Origin: Flavobacterium sp. CF108
Lineage (GTDB): Bacteria; Bacteroidota; Bacteroidia; Flavobacteriales; Flavobacteriaceae
Reading direction: 5' to 3'
DNA length: 64,000 nt
Assembly: GCF_900129795.1 (NCBI RefSeq)
Contig: NZ_FQWW01000001.1
Span: 992,001 to 1,056,000, forward strand
Shown here: piece after piece, positions 54,986 to 63,838 of the stretch
Position numbering within the stretch: position 1 is the first letter of the stretch
How the letters are laid out: each line of letters begins with the position of its first letter
Position numbers and translations under genes: made by a program
The notes under the pieces: generated by a model
Database searches by the model: none
What the model saw: the letters and a program-made list of their open reading frames with translations, nothing else
Told to the model about the DNA's origin: nothing

Positions 54986-56890
54986 TTATCGAAGATCGAT
55001 TTCTAACTTAGCAATAATAACGTTCTTATATAACTCATTTTCCTCTTTTTTCTTGCATTGATACAGAAGTTCTTCCATATTTTGGAACTTATCTGAATAA
55101 ACATAATAAGAAAGGCTGTTTATATTAAAGAAAAAACTAGCGTTAAAATCGCCCGAATCAATAAGTTGCATAATTAGCTTATCTCGCTGCGGCGCGTCTG
55201 TAAATATACCCAAAACTAAGTAATAGCCGTTTGAAACTTCTTTAAGATTATCATAAACTTCAATCTTTATATTTTTTTCATTTTTAAACGGATTTTCTTT
55301 TAGTTCGCGTTTCATTTCTTCCAGCGAAACTGCTTTTGAAGTTTCTGCAGAACCTGATTTTTTAATCGCTTCATCCTGATATTTTTTCAGTTTAACCAAA
55401 GCCAATTTGTCATCAAATTTTCTGGCTTCCATACTATAATAAGAGGCTTTACTGATATGTCGCTTTACCTCGATTTGTTTTTGAGTATCCAGCGAGTCAA
55501 TTTTAGAAATTAATTGTTGATTTTTGGCATCGCCCTGCTCCTGTTCGATTTTATAACGTTTAATTTCTTCTAAAGAAAGTCTTTGCTGAATCGAAGTAAC
55601 ATTTTTATTTTTTTCGCTTTCGCGGATTTTCTTCTTGTATTCCTGATTTTCTTCAACGGCAATTTTCTCCACTTTATTCATTAAACCGGCATACGCTTTT
55701 CGGTTTTCAGCCAGTTCTTTTTTTAATTGAGAAGATAATTCGCTTGTTTTTCCAATGCTTTCGTATGATTGTTTTTCCAGACGTTTTGATTCATCAACAT
55801 TTAAAACATCCATTCGTTTTAATTCGACCAAATCATTGTTCATCGTATTTACTAACGAATCTAATTTTGCCATTAAAATATCCTGAACATTTTTATTGGC
55901 TTCTAAAACCAAACGCAGTTTTTCAACTGAATTTTCTTTTGAACCATTCATATCATTCAAATTAACTTTTAGATCGTTAATTTTTATAATCTTCTGATTC
56001 ATTTCTTTTTGAATAACCAATCTGTCTTTTAAATCATCAATTTCAACCGTTTTGGCTTTCGTTTTTTCGACTACAACTTGTTTTTCGGCAAGAGCCAGCA
56101 TTAATTCTTCACTTTCATTTGCTGGTTTTATTTCCTTTGTATTGATAGCTAATTTATTACCAACAATTAATCCGTTTATGATTTCCGGATTTTGAGATTC
56201 CAGCTGATCGATTGTAATTCCGTATTTTTTAGAAATCGAAAATTTAGTTTCTTTTGGTTCAACCACATGAAAAACAGTTTCCTGATTGATCACGCGAACT
56301 TTTCCGTCTAATGTTTTTCGTTTGTTGGGAATGGCAATTGTCTGCCCAATCTGCAGTCCGTTTTGTAATAATTCTTTATTAAGATTTTCTAAATCCTGAA
56401 CCGAGACATTATATTGTCTGGCAATGCTGAATAAAGATTCCTTTGCCACAACAAGATGTGTTGTTTTTGCAGCAGCTATAATTTCTGTTTTTGGAAGATT
56501 TGAAGCACTTTGCGGAATAACTAATTCCTGCCCAACCTGAAGTCCGCTTGCAAGAATTGGATTTGCATTTTGAATAGCTTCTACAGAAACATTGTATTTT
56601 TTAGATAAACCGTACAGCGTTTCTTTTTCGCCAACAACGTGAGTAATTTGCTGTTCTTGATTTATTTTTTGTGGAGAATGAACGGGAATCTTAATAATTT
56701 GGTTGTCTTTGATTCCGTTTTGCGATTCGGGGTTGAGTTTGTAAATCTCGTCTACAGAAACCTTATACTTTTGGGCAATGAAATAAGCAGTTTCCCCTTT
56801 TTGAATCTTGTGCTCAATAATTGAATCTTGCGCAGCTATTTTGTTAAAAGACAAAATAAACACAAGAGAAATCGTTAAAAGTTCTCTCAT
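54986..56890 (-). CDS. exported multi-LysM protein with coiled coil and SPOR-like C-terminus
   Basis: The 634-residue protein has a signal peptide (LLTISLVFILSFNKIAAQ), four LysM repeats (HKIQKGETAYFIAQKYKV, HVVGEKETLYGLSKKYNV, HLVVAKESLFSIARQYNV, HVVEPKETKFSISKKYGI), a long Lys/Glu-rich helical region (about 265-520) and a C-terminal segment YYLVLGIFTDAPQRDKLIMQ with SLSYYVYSDKF that resembles the SPOR fold of Bacteroidota. It should bind the cell wall at both ends. The ATG at 56890 is chosen because the open frame further upstream overlaps guaA and its terminator. Confidence 0.83.
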   Translation of the reverse strand: MRELLTISLVFILSFNKIAAQDSIIEHKIQKGETAYFIAQKYKVSVDEIYKLNPESQNGIKDNQIIKIPVHSPQKINQEQQITHVVGEKETLYGLSKKYNVSVEAIQNANPILASGLQVGQELVIPQSASNLPKTEIIAAAKTTHLVVAKESLFSIARQYNVSVQDLENLNKELLQNGLQIGQTIAIPNKRKTLDGKVRVINQETVFHVVEPKETKFSISKKYGITIDQLESQNPEIINGLIVGNKLAINTKEIKPANESEELMLALAEKQVVVEKTKAKTVEIDDLKDRLVIQKEMNQKIIKINDLKVNLNDMNGSKENSVEKLRLVLEANKNVQDILMAKLDSLVNTMNNDLVELKRMDVLNVDESKRLEKQSYESIGKTSELSSQLKKELAENRKAYAGLMNKVEKIAVEENQEYKKKIRESEKNKNVTSIQQRLSLEEIKRYKIEQEQGDAKNQQLISKIDSLDTQKQIEVKRHISKASYYSMEARKFDDKLALVKLKKYQDEAIKKSGSAETSKAVSLEEMKRELKENPFKNEKNIKIEVYDNLKEVSNGYYLVLGIFTDAPQRDKLIMQLIDSGDFNASFFFNINSLSYYVYSDKFQNMEELLYQCKKKEENELYKNVIIAKLEIDLR

Positions 56891-56902
56891 AAATAGTAGG
56901 TT

Positions 56903-56942
56903 ATAAAAAATTAAGGCCTTACAAATGTAAGACCTTAATTTT
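56903..56942 (-). terminator. intrinsic terminator of guaA
   Basis: TTAAGGCCTTAC pairs with GTAAGACCTTAA (one mismatch) around AAAT, flanked by A and T runs, 11 bases past the guaA stop on the minus strand. Confidence 0.75.
56922..56929 (-). promoter_or_regulatory. -7 promoter box for the multi-LysM gene
   Basis: TACATTTG on the minus strand, 31 bases before the ATG at 56890, embedded in the guaA terminator stem. Confidence 0.5.
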
Positions 56943-56952
56943 AAAAACAATA

Positions 56953-58482
56953 CTATTCCCACTCAATTGTTGCAGGTGGTTTTGAACTTATATCGTAAAC
57001 TACACGATTCACGCCTTTTACCTTGTTGATAATGTCGTTTGACACTTTCATCAAGAAATCGTAAGGTAAATGAACCCAGTCAGCCGTCATACCGTCTGTT
57101 GATTCTACTGCTCTAAGTGCCACTACTTTTTCGTAAGTACGCTCATCGCCCATAACTCCAACACTGTTTACCGGAAGCAAAATTGCTCCAGCCTGCCAAA
57201 CTTTGTCGTATAATCCCCAAGATTTTAATCCTTCAATAAAAACAGAATCAACATCTTGTAAAATTTGTACTTTCTCCGGAGTAATATCTCCTAAAATTCT
57301 AATTGATAATCCTGGTCCAGGGAAAGGGTGTCTTCCTAATAATTCAGGATCTATTCCTAATGTAGCTCCAACTCGTCGCACTTCATCTTTAAAAAGCATT
57401 CTTAGCGGTTCTACAATTTTTAATTTCATATAATCTGGCAATCCACCTACGTTGTGATGCGATTTAATAGTTGCAGATGGGCCTTTTACCGAAACAGATT
57501 CGATTACGTCTGGGTAAATTGTTCCTTGCGCCAACCATTTTACGTCTTCAATTAAATGTGATTCATCATCAAAAACTTCGATAAATACACGTCCAATCGT
57601 TTTACGTTTGGTTTCAGGATCGCTGATTCCGGCAAGTTCAGAAAGAAAACGGTCTCCGGCATCAACACCTTTTACGTTCAATCCCATTCCTTTGTATTGA
57701 TCTAATACGTTTTGGAATTCGTTTTTACGAAGTAATCCGTTGTTTACGAAAATACAGTAAAGGTTTTTACCAATTGCCTGGTTTAATAAAACCGCTGCTA
57801 CAGTAGAATCTACTCCGCCTGATAATCCTAAAACTACTTTATCGTTACCTAATTTCTCTTTTAATTCTCCCACCATTTCTTCTACGAAAGCGTTTGGTGT
57901 AAAGTTTTGAGGAACTTCGGCAATTTTAACTAAAAAGTTTTCCAGCATTTTTGATCCATCTGTAGAATGGAAAACTTCCGGATGATATTGAATTCCGTAC
58001 GTTGTTTCGCCTTCAATTTTATAAGCGGCAAATTCTACGTCGTGTGTGCTTGCTAATTTTACAGCATTTGTAGGAAGCGCTTTGATACTATCGCTATGGC
58101 TCATCCAAACCTGACTGTTTTCTGAAACTCCTTCAAAAAAAACTTCATTATCTTTTATATAAGATAAATTCGCCCTGCCGTATTCTCTAGTATTAGAAGC
58201 TGCAACTTCACCTCCACTAAAATGAGCTAAATATTGCGCTCCGTAACAAACGGCAAGCATTGGAAGTTTACCTCTAATTTGAGATAAATCAGGATGCGGG
58301 GCATCTTCTGCGCGAACAGAAAATGGGCTTCCGCCTAAAATTACTGCTTTGTAAGCTGATAAATCACTAGGAAAGTGATTGTAAGGAAAAATTTCGCAGA
58401 ATATATTTAATTCGCGAACTCTACGCGCAATAAGCTGTGTATATTGCGATCCGAAATCTAAAATAAGTACGTTGTGTTGCAT
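56953..58482 (-). CDS. guaA: GMP synthase (glutamine-hydrolysing)
   Basis: The 509-residue enzyme converts XMP to GMP. The amidotransferase domain comes first ([16 protein letters not shown], nucleophile Cys in [21 protein letters not shown]), then the ATP-pyrophosphatase P-loop ([16 protein letters not shown]) and the dimerisation domain ending in ATIEWE. The ATG at 58482 ([11 protein letters not shown]) is the conserved start; a TTG two codons upstream falls inside a -7 box. The leader seems to be nearly absent. Confidence 0.97.
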   Translation of the reverse strand: MQHNVLILDFGSQYTQLIARRVRELNIFCEIFPYNHFPSDLSAYKAVILGGSPFSVRAEDAPHPDLSQIRGKLPMLAVCYGAQYLAHFSGGEVAASNTREYGRANLSYIKDNEVFFEGVSENSQVWMSHSDSIKALPTNAVKLASTHDVEFAAYKIEGETTYGIQYHPEVFHSTDGSKMLENFLVKIAEVPQNFTPNAFVEEMVGELKEKLGNDKVVLGLSGGVDSTVAAVLLNQAIGKNLYCIFVNNGLLRKNEFQNVLDQYKGMGLNVKGVDAGDRFLSELAGISDPETKRKTIGRVFIEVFDDESHLIEDVKWLAQGTIYPDVIESVSVKGPSATIKSHHNVGGLPDYMKLKIVEPLRMLFKDEVRRVGATLGIDPELLGRHPFPGPGLSIRILGDITPEKVQILQDVDSVFIEGLKSWGLYDKVWQAGAILLPVNSVGVMGDERTYEKVVALRAVESTDGMTADWVHLPYDFLMKVSNDIINKVKGVNRVVYDISSKPPATIEWE

Positions 58483-58485
58483 GCG

Positions 58486-58493
58486 CAAAAATA
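58486..58493 (-). promoter_or_regulatory. -7 promoter box directly before guaA
   Basis: TATTTTTG on the minus strand ends 3 bases before the ATG at 58482, which would give a leaderless or nearly leaderless mRNA if used. Confidence 0.45.
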
Positions 58494-58513
58494 CTTTTTA
58501 TATTCGAAATTGA

Positions 58514-58561
58514 AAAATCAGAACTGTGAAAAAAAATATTTTTTTTCACAGTTCTGATTTT
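58514..58561. repeat. perfect 48-base palindrome between guaA and a divergent lipoprotein gene
   Basis: Both halves are exact complements around a central TA: AAAATCAGAACTGTG then eight A on the left, mirrored on the right. It lies 31 bases upstream of the guaA start. Confidence 0.9.
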
Positions 58562-58667
58562 AGGCTCAAAGTTGAAAAGGTACAAAGGTTCAGAGGTTTT
58601 AAAATTGAAGATTTTTTTTTACTTTGCACCTTTATTCCTCTAAGCCTTTGAAACTAAAAAAACATTT

Positions 58668-59195
58668 ATGAAATCAAAATTAATCGCCCTTACCTTTTTA
58701 TTATCGTTATTTTTAACTTCTTGCAATGCTGTAGATGATTTATTGAGTTTCAATATTTCAAACGAAACTTCAATTAAAATTAAAAGCACATCGCCAATTA
58801 ATCTGCCAACAGAAATAGTCACACCGGATGTTACAACCAATTCTTCGGCTGAATTTGAAAACAATAAGACTAAAGCAAGTTTAGTAAAAGATGTAAAAAT
58901 CAGATCACTCAAACTTTCTATTTCTGATCCTTCAGACAAAACTTTTACATTTTTAAAATCAATACACTTATATATTTCAACAACAGACTCTGATGAAATA
59001 GAATTGGCGTATCAAGACAATATCAATTCGTCAAGCAATACGATTGTTTTAATTTGTACCGATAAAAAACTGGATCAATATATTAAAGCAGACAGTTATA
59101 AAATTAGAACACAGGTTACAATTAAAGAAACGCTTACGAAAGATATAACGGTTAAAGCAGATATGACGTTTAAGATTACTGCGGATCCGTTTTAA
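58668..59195 (+). CDS. hypothetical lipoprotein
   Basis: The 175-residue protein has a lipobox LTSC (Cys19) and a beta-rich body with alternating hydrophobic residues (DVKIRSLKLSISDPSDKTFT, KSIHLYISTTDSDEIELAYQ, DITVKADMTFKITADPF). No family recognised. It is flanked on both sides by GCAAAGGTTCAAAGG-type intergenic repeats. Confidence 0.72.
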   Translation: MKSKLIALTFLLSLFLTSCNAVDDLLSFNISNETSIKIKSTSPINLPTEIVTPDVTTNSSAEFENNKTKASLVKDVKIRSLKLSISDPSDKTFTFLKSIHLYISTTDSDEIELAYQDNINSSSNTIVLICTDKKLDQYIKADSYKIRTQVTIKETLTKDITVKADMTFKITADPF

Positions 59196-59200
59196 TTTAT

Positions 59201-59247
59201 AGGAGCAAAGGCTCAAAGGTAAACGAAGTATAAAAACTTTGCTCCTT
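59201..59247. terminator. inverted repeat between convergent genes, probable terminator
   Basis: AGGAGCAAAG (59201-59210) and CTTTGCTCCT (59238-59247) are exact complements between genes ending at 59195 and 59269. It belongs to a family of direct and inverted CAAAGGTTCAAAG words also seen near 34515 and 58585. Confidence 0.65.
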
Positions 59248-59268
59248 TGAACCTTTGCATCTAAAAAT

Positions 59269-59979
59269 TTACTCTTTCGTAACAATAATCGTTGCCCTAA
59301 ATCCTGCTGCAAGATTGTTCCAATAATCATTTGTAACTAATTGGCCTTTGTCGTCGTAAACCCGGATTTCGGCTGTATTTCCGCCCAAAGAACCTATATT
59401 TAGGGCTTCAAAATCTAATTTATTAAAACCTTGGGTCAGATTTATTTTTACATCTTTATAGCCAGAATCTAAAAGGATTTGGTCTTTAATTATGATATCA
59501 TTTGATGAAACTCTTACCAAATCGCCGTCGATTGCACCAAAATCACGGAATTTAACAATAAAGTATTCTGATTTGGTTTTGAAATCTCCAAGAGAAATAT
59601 TTTGTTTTACCAATGTACCACGGCCTTCTAGTAATCCCGCATCTTTTAAAGCTTTATTTAAATCTTTTTCCATTTTTGCCACATATTGATCGCCTGGATT
59701 AGCAAAATCATTTTCTGTAGACATGGTAAATTTACTTTTCTCCACTCCAACCTGAAGCTGAGATTTAGGAGTTATACTTGTATTATCAAAAACATTTGGC
59801 GTTTTAATACTTGGTATATCTGTAGTTTCTGCTTGTGGATCTTTGACTTGCGGAATTGGTGTTTTTTTCTTTGTGCTAAACTTAGGTGCCGGAATTGGCT
59901 TGAATTTGGTTCCAAATTCAGTTTGGGCTGAAACAGTTACAGCAGTAAAAAACAGTATAAAAAATAAGATATGCTTCAT
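59269..59979 (-). CDS. hypothetical secreted protein
   Basis: The 236-residue protein has a signal peptide (ILFFILFFTAVTVSAQ), a Pro/Lys/Thr-rich disordered stretch (about 25-70) and a C-terminal beta-type domain (YFIVKFRDFGAIDGDLVRVS, FEALNIGSLGGNTAEIRVYD) ending AAGFRATIIVTKE. The pattern of the last domain suggests a soluble periplasmic or surface module. No family recognised. It has a good promoter at 60039-60070. Confidence 0.72.
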   Translation of the reverse strand: MKHILFFILFFTAVTVSAQTEFGTKFKPIPAPKFSTKKKTPIPQVKDPQAETTDIPSIKTPNVFDNTSITPKSQLQVGVEKSKFTMSTENDFANPGDQYVAKMEKDLNKALKDAGLLEGRGTLVKQNISLGDFKTKSEYFIVKFRDFGAIDGDLVRVSSNDIIIKDQILLDSGYKDVKINLTQGFNKLDFEALNIGSLGGNTAEIRVYDDKGQLVTNDYWNNLAAGFRATIIVTKE

Positions 59980-60284
59980 TGAAAAGTGGTTATCGAATTG
60001 GCTTTATATTTTTTTATTAGCACTCAAGTATAGCATCGCAAAAATAGCATAAATAAGTTTGGTGCGACAACTTTAAGACTATTATAACAATATATTAGGC
60101 TAATTTTTGGAATCAAAAAACCTGCCAAAAATTCTAAAATAAAATCTCAATTACAAAATTCCAAATTCCAAACGGATCTTGGTTATGCGTTAATTTTTTC
60201 TTTAAAGCTACACATCACTTTGATAGTTAACAACTTATTCTTAACTTCAATATCTCAATTTATTTTATCTTAAAATTCAAAAAG
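59980..60284. other. 305-bp intergenic region between divergent genes
   Basis: It holds the promoter of the secreted protein on the minus strand and presumably that of cbpA on the plus strand, for which I see no clear boxes. No gene, repeat or RNA is evident. Confidence 0.6.
60039..60070 (-). promoter_or_regulatory. promoter of the secreted protein at 59269
   Basis: Minus-strand TTG at 60068-60070 and TATTTTTG at 60039-60046, 21 bases apart, with a leader of about 55 nt. Confidence 0.6.
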
Positions 60285-61202
60285 ATGGATTATATCGACT
60301 ATTATAAAACCTTAGATGTTACAAAATCGGCAACTGAAGCCGAGATTAAAAAAGCATATCGAAAACTGGCCAGAAAATATCATCCAGATTTGAATCCGAA
60401 TGATAAAGAAGCAGAGAAAAAATTCAAAGAAATCAACGAAGCAAACGAAGTTTTAAGCAATCCCGAAAATCGTAAAAAATACGATAAATACGGAAAAGAC
60501 TGGAAACATGCCGATGAATTTGAAAAAGCCGGTTATGATCCAAACCAGCAGCAATATTCCAGACAACAACAAAGCAATCAGGATTTTTCTGGTTTTGGCG
60601 GAGGTGATTTTTCGCAAAGTGATTTCTCAGATTTTTTTAATTCTATGTACGGTTCAGGGCGAAGCAGCCGAGGTCAGTCTAAATATAGAGGACAGGATTT
60701 TAATGCAGAACTGCAATTAGATTTGGCTTCTGCTTATACCACACACAAACAAAGTTTGACCGTAAATGGTAAAAATATCCGAATTACAATTCCGGCCGGA
60801 GTTGAAAACGGTCAGGTTATCAAAATTCCCGGACATGGCGGCGCTGGTGTAAACGGCGGGCCAAATGGTGATTTGTACATTACCTTTATTATTGAAAACA
60901 ATTCTGATTTTAAAAGAGAAGGAAACAATTTATATTCTAATGTTGATCTGGATCTGTATACCGCAATTTTAGGCGGAGAAATTAATATCAAAACTTTTGA
61001 CGGAAAGGTTAAAATTAAAGTTCCTGCCGAAACTCAAACGGGAACAAAAGTCAAATTGAAAGGAAAAGGTTTTCCTGTTTATAAAAAGGAAAATCAATTT
61101 GGAGATTTATATGTGACATACAACTTAAAAGTTCCGACCCAGTTATCTGAAAAAGAAAAAGAATTGTTTGCAGAATTATCTAAACTTAGAAATCATGAGT
61201 AA
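60285..61202 (+). CDS. cbpA: J-domain co-chaperone, CbpA type
   Basis: The 305-residue protein has an N-terminal J domain with HPD at 33-35 ([10 protein letters not shown]), a Gly/Phe/Ser-rich linker (about 80-130, [20 protein letters not shown]) and the DnaJ C-terminal peptide-binding domains without the zinc-finger, as in CbpA. It stimulates DnaK and binds substrate or DNA. It overlaps cbpM by 8 bases. Confidence 0.93.
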   Translation: MDYIDYYKTLDVTKSATEAEIKKAYRKLARKYHPDLNPNDKEAEKKFKEINEANEVLSNPENRKKYDKYGKDWKHADEFEKAGYDPNQQQYSRQQQSNQDFSGFGGGDFSQSDFSDFFNSMYGSGRSSRGQSKYRGQDFNAELQLDLASAYTTHKQSLTVNGKNIRITIPAGVENGQVIKIPGHGGAGVNGGPNGDLYITFIIENNSDFKREGNNLYSNVDLDLYTAILGGEINIKTFDGKVKIKVPAETQTGTKVKLKGKGFPVYKKENQFGDLYVTYNLKVPTQLSEKEKELFAELSKLRNHE

Positions 61203-61500
61203 CAAGAACTTAATCCAAATAAAACAGTTTTGTATTTATCACGAAATTGAAAATACGTTTATTACTGAACTTCATAATTATGGTTTAGTAGAAATTATTG
61301 TTGAAGAAAATGATGAATATCTTCAGCCGGAACAGCTGCCTTCTATAGAAAAAATGATTCGTATGCATTATGATTTGAATATTAATTTAGAAGGAATTGA
61401 TGCCATTTATCATTTACTGAATAAAATTGAGGTTTTACAGCAGCACTTGACAAACACGCAGAACAAACTAAGAATTTATGAAGAAAACCAAGCAGAATAA
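61195..61500 (+). CDS. cbpM: CbpM-like modulator of the J protein
   Basis: The 101-residue protein is a MerR-type helix-turn-helix/coiled-coil modulator in family terms: [20 protein letters not shown], then [20 protein letters not shown] and a C-terminal helix ([17 protein letters not shown]). CbpM binds the J domain of CbpA and blocks its action. The ATG at 61195 lies inside the end of cbpA, which couples their translation. An upstream in-frame codon at 61168 is less likely. Confidence 0.85.
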   Translation: MSNKNLIQIKQFCIYHEIENTFITELHNYGLVEIIVEENDEYLQPEQLPSIEKMIRMHYDLNINLEGIDAIYHLLNKIEVLQQHLTNTQNKLRIYEENQAE

Positions 61501-61661
61501 ACCGTAAATCTCTCTTTTAAATATCACAAAAAAGAAAGATTTTCAGCATGATTTCAACTCATAATAATTCTTTTTGCCAGTCATATTTCCTAAATTGCAG
61601 CGTATTAATTAACCTGAATTTGTTTTAAAACGAAACGAAACAATTCAAAAAACCTCATAAA

Positions 61662-62045
61662 ATGAAAAGAGAAAATATCTTAACAGGATCGCCGTGGGAA
61701 GACAAAATGGGATACTGCCGCGCTGTAAGAATTGGCAATATCGTTGAAGTTTCGGGAACTGTAGCAATTGTTGACGGCGACAAAGTAAAAGCTGACGATG
61801 CTTATGCGCAGACCTATAATATAATTGAACGTGTTGAAAAAGTTTTAGAAGACTTAAACGTTGGAATAAAAGACGTTATCAGAACTCGTATTTTCACTAC
61901 TAATGTTGATACTTTTGAAGAAGTTGCCCGAGCGCATTCTGCCTTTTTTAAAGATGTAAAACCAACTACAGGTTTTTATGAAATCAGTAAATTAGTTGCT
62001 CCTGAATATTTAGTTGAAATTGAATTTACAGCTGTTGTACAGTAA
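61662..62045 (+). CDS. RidA/YjgF-family protein
   Basis: The 127-residue protein has the RidA fold with DVIRTRIFTTNVDTFEEVAR containing the conserved Arg and YLVEIEFTAVV at the end, although the classical RidA motif near the C-terminus is shifted (APEYLVEIEF). RidA members deaminate reactive enamine/imine intermediates. Sub-family members such as this, with SPWEDKMGYCRAVRIGNIVE at the start, may act on other substrates. Confidence 0.85.
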   Translation: MKRENILTGSPWEDKMGYCRAVRIGNIVEVSGTVAIVDGDKVKADDAYAQTYNIIERVEKVLEDLNVGIKDVIRTRIFTTNVDTFEEVARAHSAFFKDVKPTTGFYEISKLVAPEYLVEIEFTAVVQ

Positions 62046-62052
62046 ATAGTTT

Positions 62053-62187
62053 TTTGCCACGAATTGCACTAATTTCCACTAATTATTTTTTTTGTTTTGC
62101 CACAGATTAAAAGGATTTTAGAGATTTCTTTTTGTTTGTCTCAAATTAAAATATATTAATTCGTGAAAATTCGTGAAATTCGTGGCA
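62053..62187. repeat. imperfect inverted repeat, CACGAATT family with CACAGATT core
   Basis: TTTTGCCACGAATTGCAC at the left and GAAATTCGTGGCA at the right end pair imperfectly. A CACAGATTAAAAGGATTTTA unit lies inside (about 62100). Confidence 0.7.
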
Positions 62188-62207
62188 GAAAACATCACAC
62201 ACAATTA

Positions 62208-63464
62208 ATGACTTCCCAAACTCCAAAACAAATCCTGTTTTCCATTTCTAAATGGATTATTATTTGTGCTTTAATAGGCATATTTTCGGGATCTGCATCT
62301 GCATTTTTTCTTGTTTCTTTAGAATGGGTAACACAATATAGAATTCAGCACGACTGGATTATCTGGCTTTTACCTTTAGGCGGATTTTTAGTTGGTTCGA
62401 GTTATTATTATTGGGGAGAATCTGTGGTAAAGGGCAATAATTTATTGCTCGAAGAATACGAAAAACCCAAAAAAGTCATTCCGTTTAAAATGGCTCCTTT
62501 GATACTTTTAGGAACTTTATTAACGCATTTATTTGGAGGTTCTGCCGGACGCGAAGGTACCGCCGTACAAATGGGAGGCGCAATTGCCGATCAATTCACC
62601 AAGATTTTCAAATTAGATAATACCGAACGCAGGATTTTAATTATTCTGGGAATCAGTGCCGGTTTTGCTTCTGTTTTTGGGACACCTTTGGCAGGTGCTA
62701 TTTTTGCTTTGGAAGTTTTGTATTTCAGTAAAATTAATTTTAAGAGTATTGTCCTTTCGTTTTTAGTGGCTTATGCCGCTTATTTTACAGTAGAATTTTG
62801 GGAAATAAAACATACACATTACAGCATTCCAATTGTTCCTGAACTTAGTTTTAGCACTATATTTTACACCCTATTAGTGGGACTTCTTTCTGGTTTTGCT
62901 GCTTTATTATTTTCACGAAGCACACATTTTTGGGGCTCTCTATTTTCGAAAAATATTAAATATCCACCGCTTCGTCCTGTTATTGGCGGGATTATTTTAG
63001 CGATTGCCATTGCAGGTTTAGGATTTACCAAATTCTCCGGACTTGGTGTTCCCGTAATTGTCGATTCATTTTCAAACCAGAGTGAATGGTATGATTTTCT
63101 CCTTAAAATTTTATTTACCGGATTTACTTTAGGTGCCGGTTTTAAAGGCGGAGAAGTAACACCATTATTCTTTGTTGGTGCAACTTTAGGAAGCGCTTTA
63201 TCCTTATTTATCCCAATGCCAATTGCACTTTTAGCCGGAATTGGTTTCGTTGCCGTTTTCTCCGGCGCAACCCACACTCCTATCGCCTGCACGATCATGG
63301 GATTGGAATTATTTGGTATTCAACCCGGAATTTTTATTGCTATTGGATGCATAATAGCTTATTTTTCATCGGGTTCCGTTGGTATTTATAAATCACAAAT
63401 TGTAAAAGGCGCAAAGTATAAATTGTACCAAAGGTTTAAGGGAAAAGAATTGGAACATTTGTAA
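62208..63464 (+). CDS. ClC-family chloride channel or chloride/proton antiporter
   Basis: The 418-residue protein has about 10-12 membrane segments and the ClC selectivity motifs GSAGREGTAVQMGGAIAD (gating Glu in GREGT) and GGEVTPLFFVGATLG, with a late GATHTPIACTIMGLELFG. GSGIP at the N-terminus is replaced by GSASA. The conserved glutamate suggests the transporter mechanism is possible. The open frame extends to 62163, but those 15 codons are inside the intergenic repeat, so the ATG at 62208 (MTSQTPKQ) is used. Confidence 0.88.
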   Translation: MTSQTPKQILFSISKWIIICALIGIFSGSASAFFLVSLEWVTQYRIQHDWIIWLLPLGGFLVGSSYYYWGESVVKGNNLLLEEYEKPKKVIPFKMAPLILLGTLLTHLFGGSAGREGTAVQMGGAIADQFTKIFKLDNTERRILIILGISAGFASVFGTPLAGAIFALEVLYFSKINFKSIVLSFLVAYAAYFTVEFWEIKHTHYSIPIVPELSFSTIFYTLLVGLLSGFAALLFSRSTHFWGSLFSKNIKYPPLRPVIGGIILAIAIAGLGFTKFSGLGVPVIVDSFSNQSEWYDFLLKILFTGFTLGAGFKGGEVTPLFFVGATLGSALSLFIPMPIALLAGIGFVAVFSGATHTPIACTIMGLELFGIQPGIFIAIGCIIAYFSSGSVGIYKSQIVKGAKYKLYQRFKGKELEHL

Positions 63465-63838
63465 AATAAATTTCAAATTCCATTTTTTAAATTCCAAATT
63501 CCAAAAAAATGGATTAAAATCCGTTTCTACAAAATAAACCGTTCCTCCAGAACTATAACATTCCAAAAATAAAAAATCCGCTTAAATCAGCGTTTTCGCG
63601 AAAGCGAATCCGTATCATCCGTGTGCCAATTTTACGCACAGAAAAACGAATATCTCCAACAGATTAAAATCCGTTTCTACAAAATAAACCGTTCCTCAGG
63701 AACTATAAACATTCCAAAAATAAAAAATCCGTTTAAATCAGCGCTTTCGCGAAAGCGAATCCGTATCATCCGTGTGCCAACTTCAAAGACTAAAAAATAT
63801 TTTCAGCATTACATTAAAAAAATGTAAATTCGCACACT
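63465..63838. other. 374-bp gene-free region before nrnA
   Basis: Apart from the direct repeat at 63512-63780, it holds only A/T-rich sequence and the presumed nrnA promoter (TAAATTCG near 63825-63832, one mismatch to the -7 box). Confidence 0.6.
63512..63780 (+). repeat. 118-bp direct repeat (two copies) with TTTCGCGAAA palindrome
   Basis: Copy 1 is 63512-63629 and copy 2 is 63662-63780. They are almost identical, beginning GATTAAAATCCGTTTCTACA and ending CGTGTGCCAA. Each contains a palindrome (CGCTTTCGCGAAAGCG in copy 2, with one change in copy 1). Confidence 0.9.

Noticed and set aside
63621..63827. 68-codon frame before nrnA
   Set aside because: It starts within copy 1 and runs through copy 2 of the 118-bp repeat, so it is a by-product of repeat sequence.
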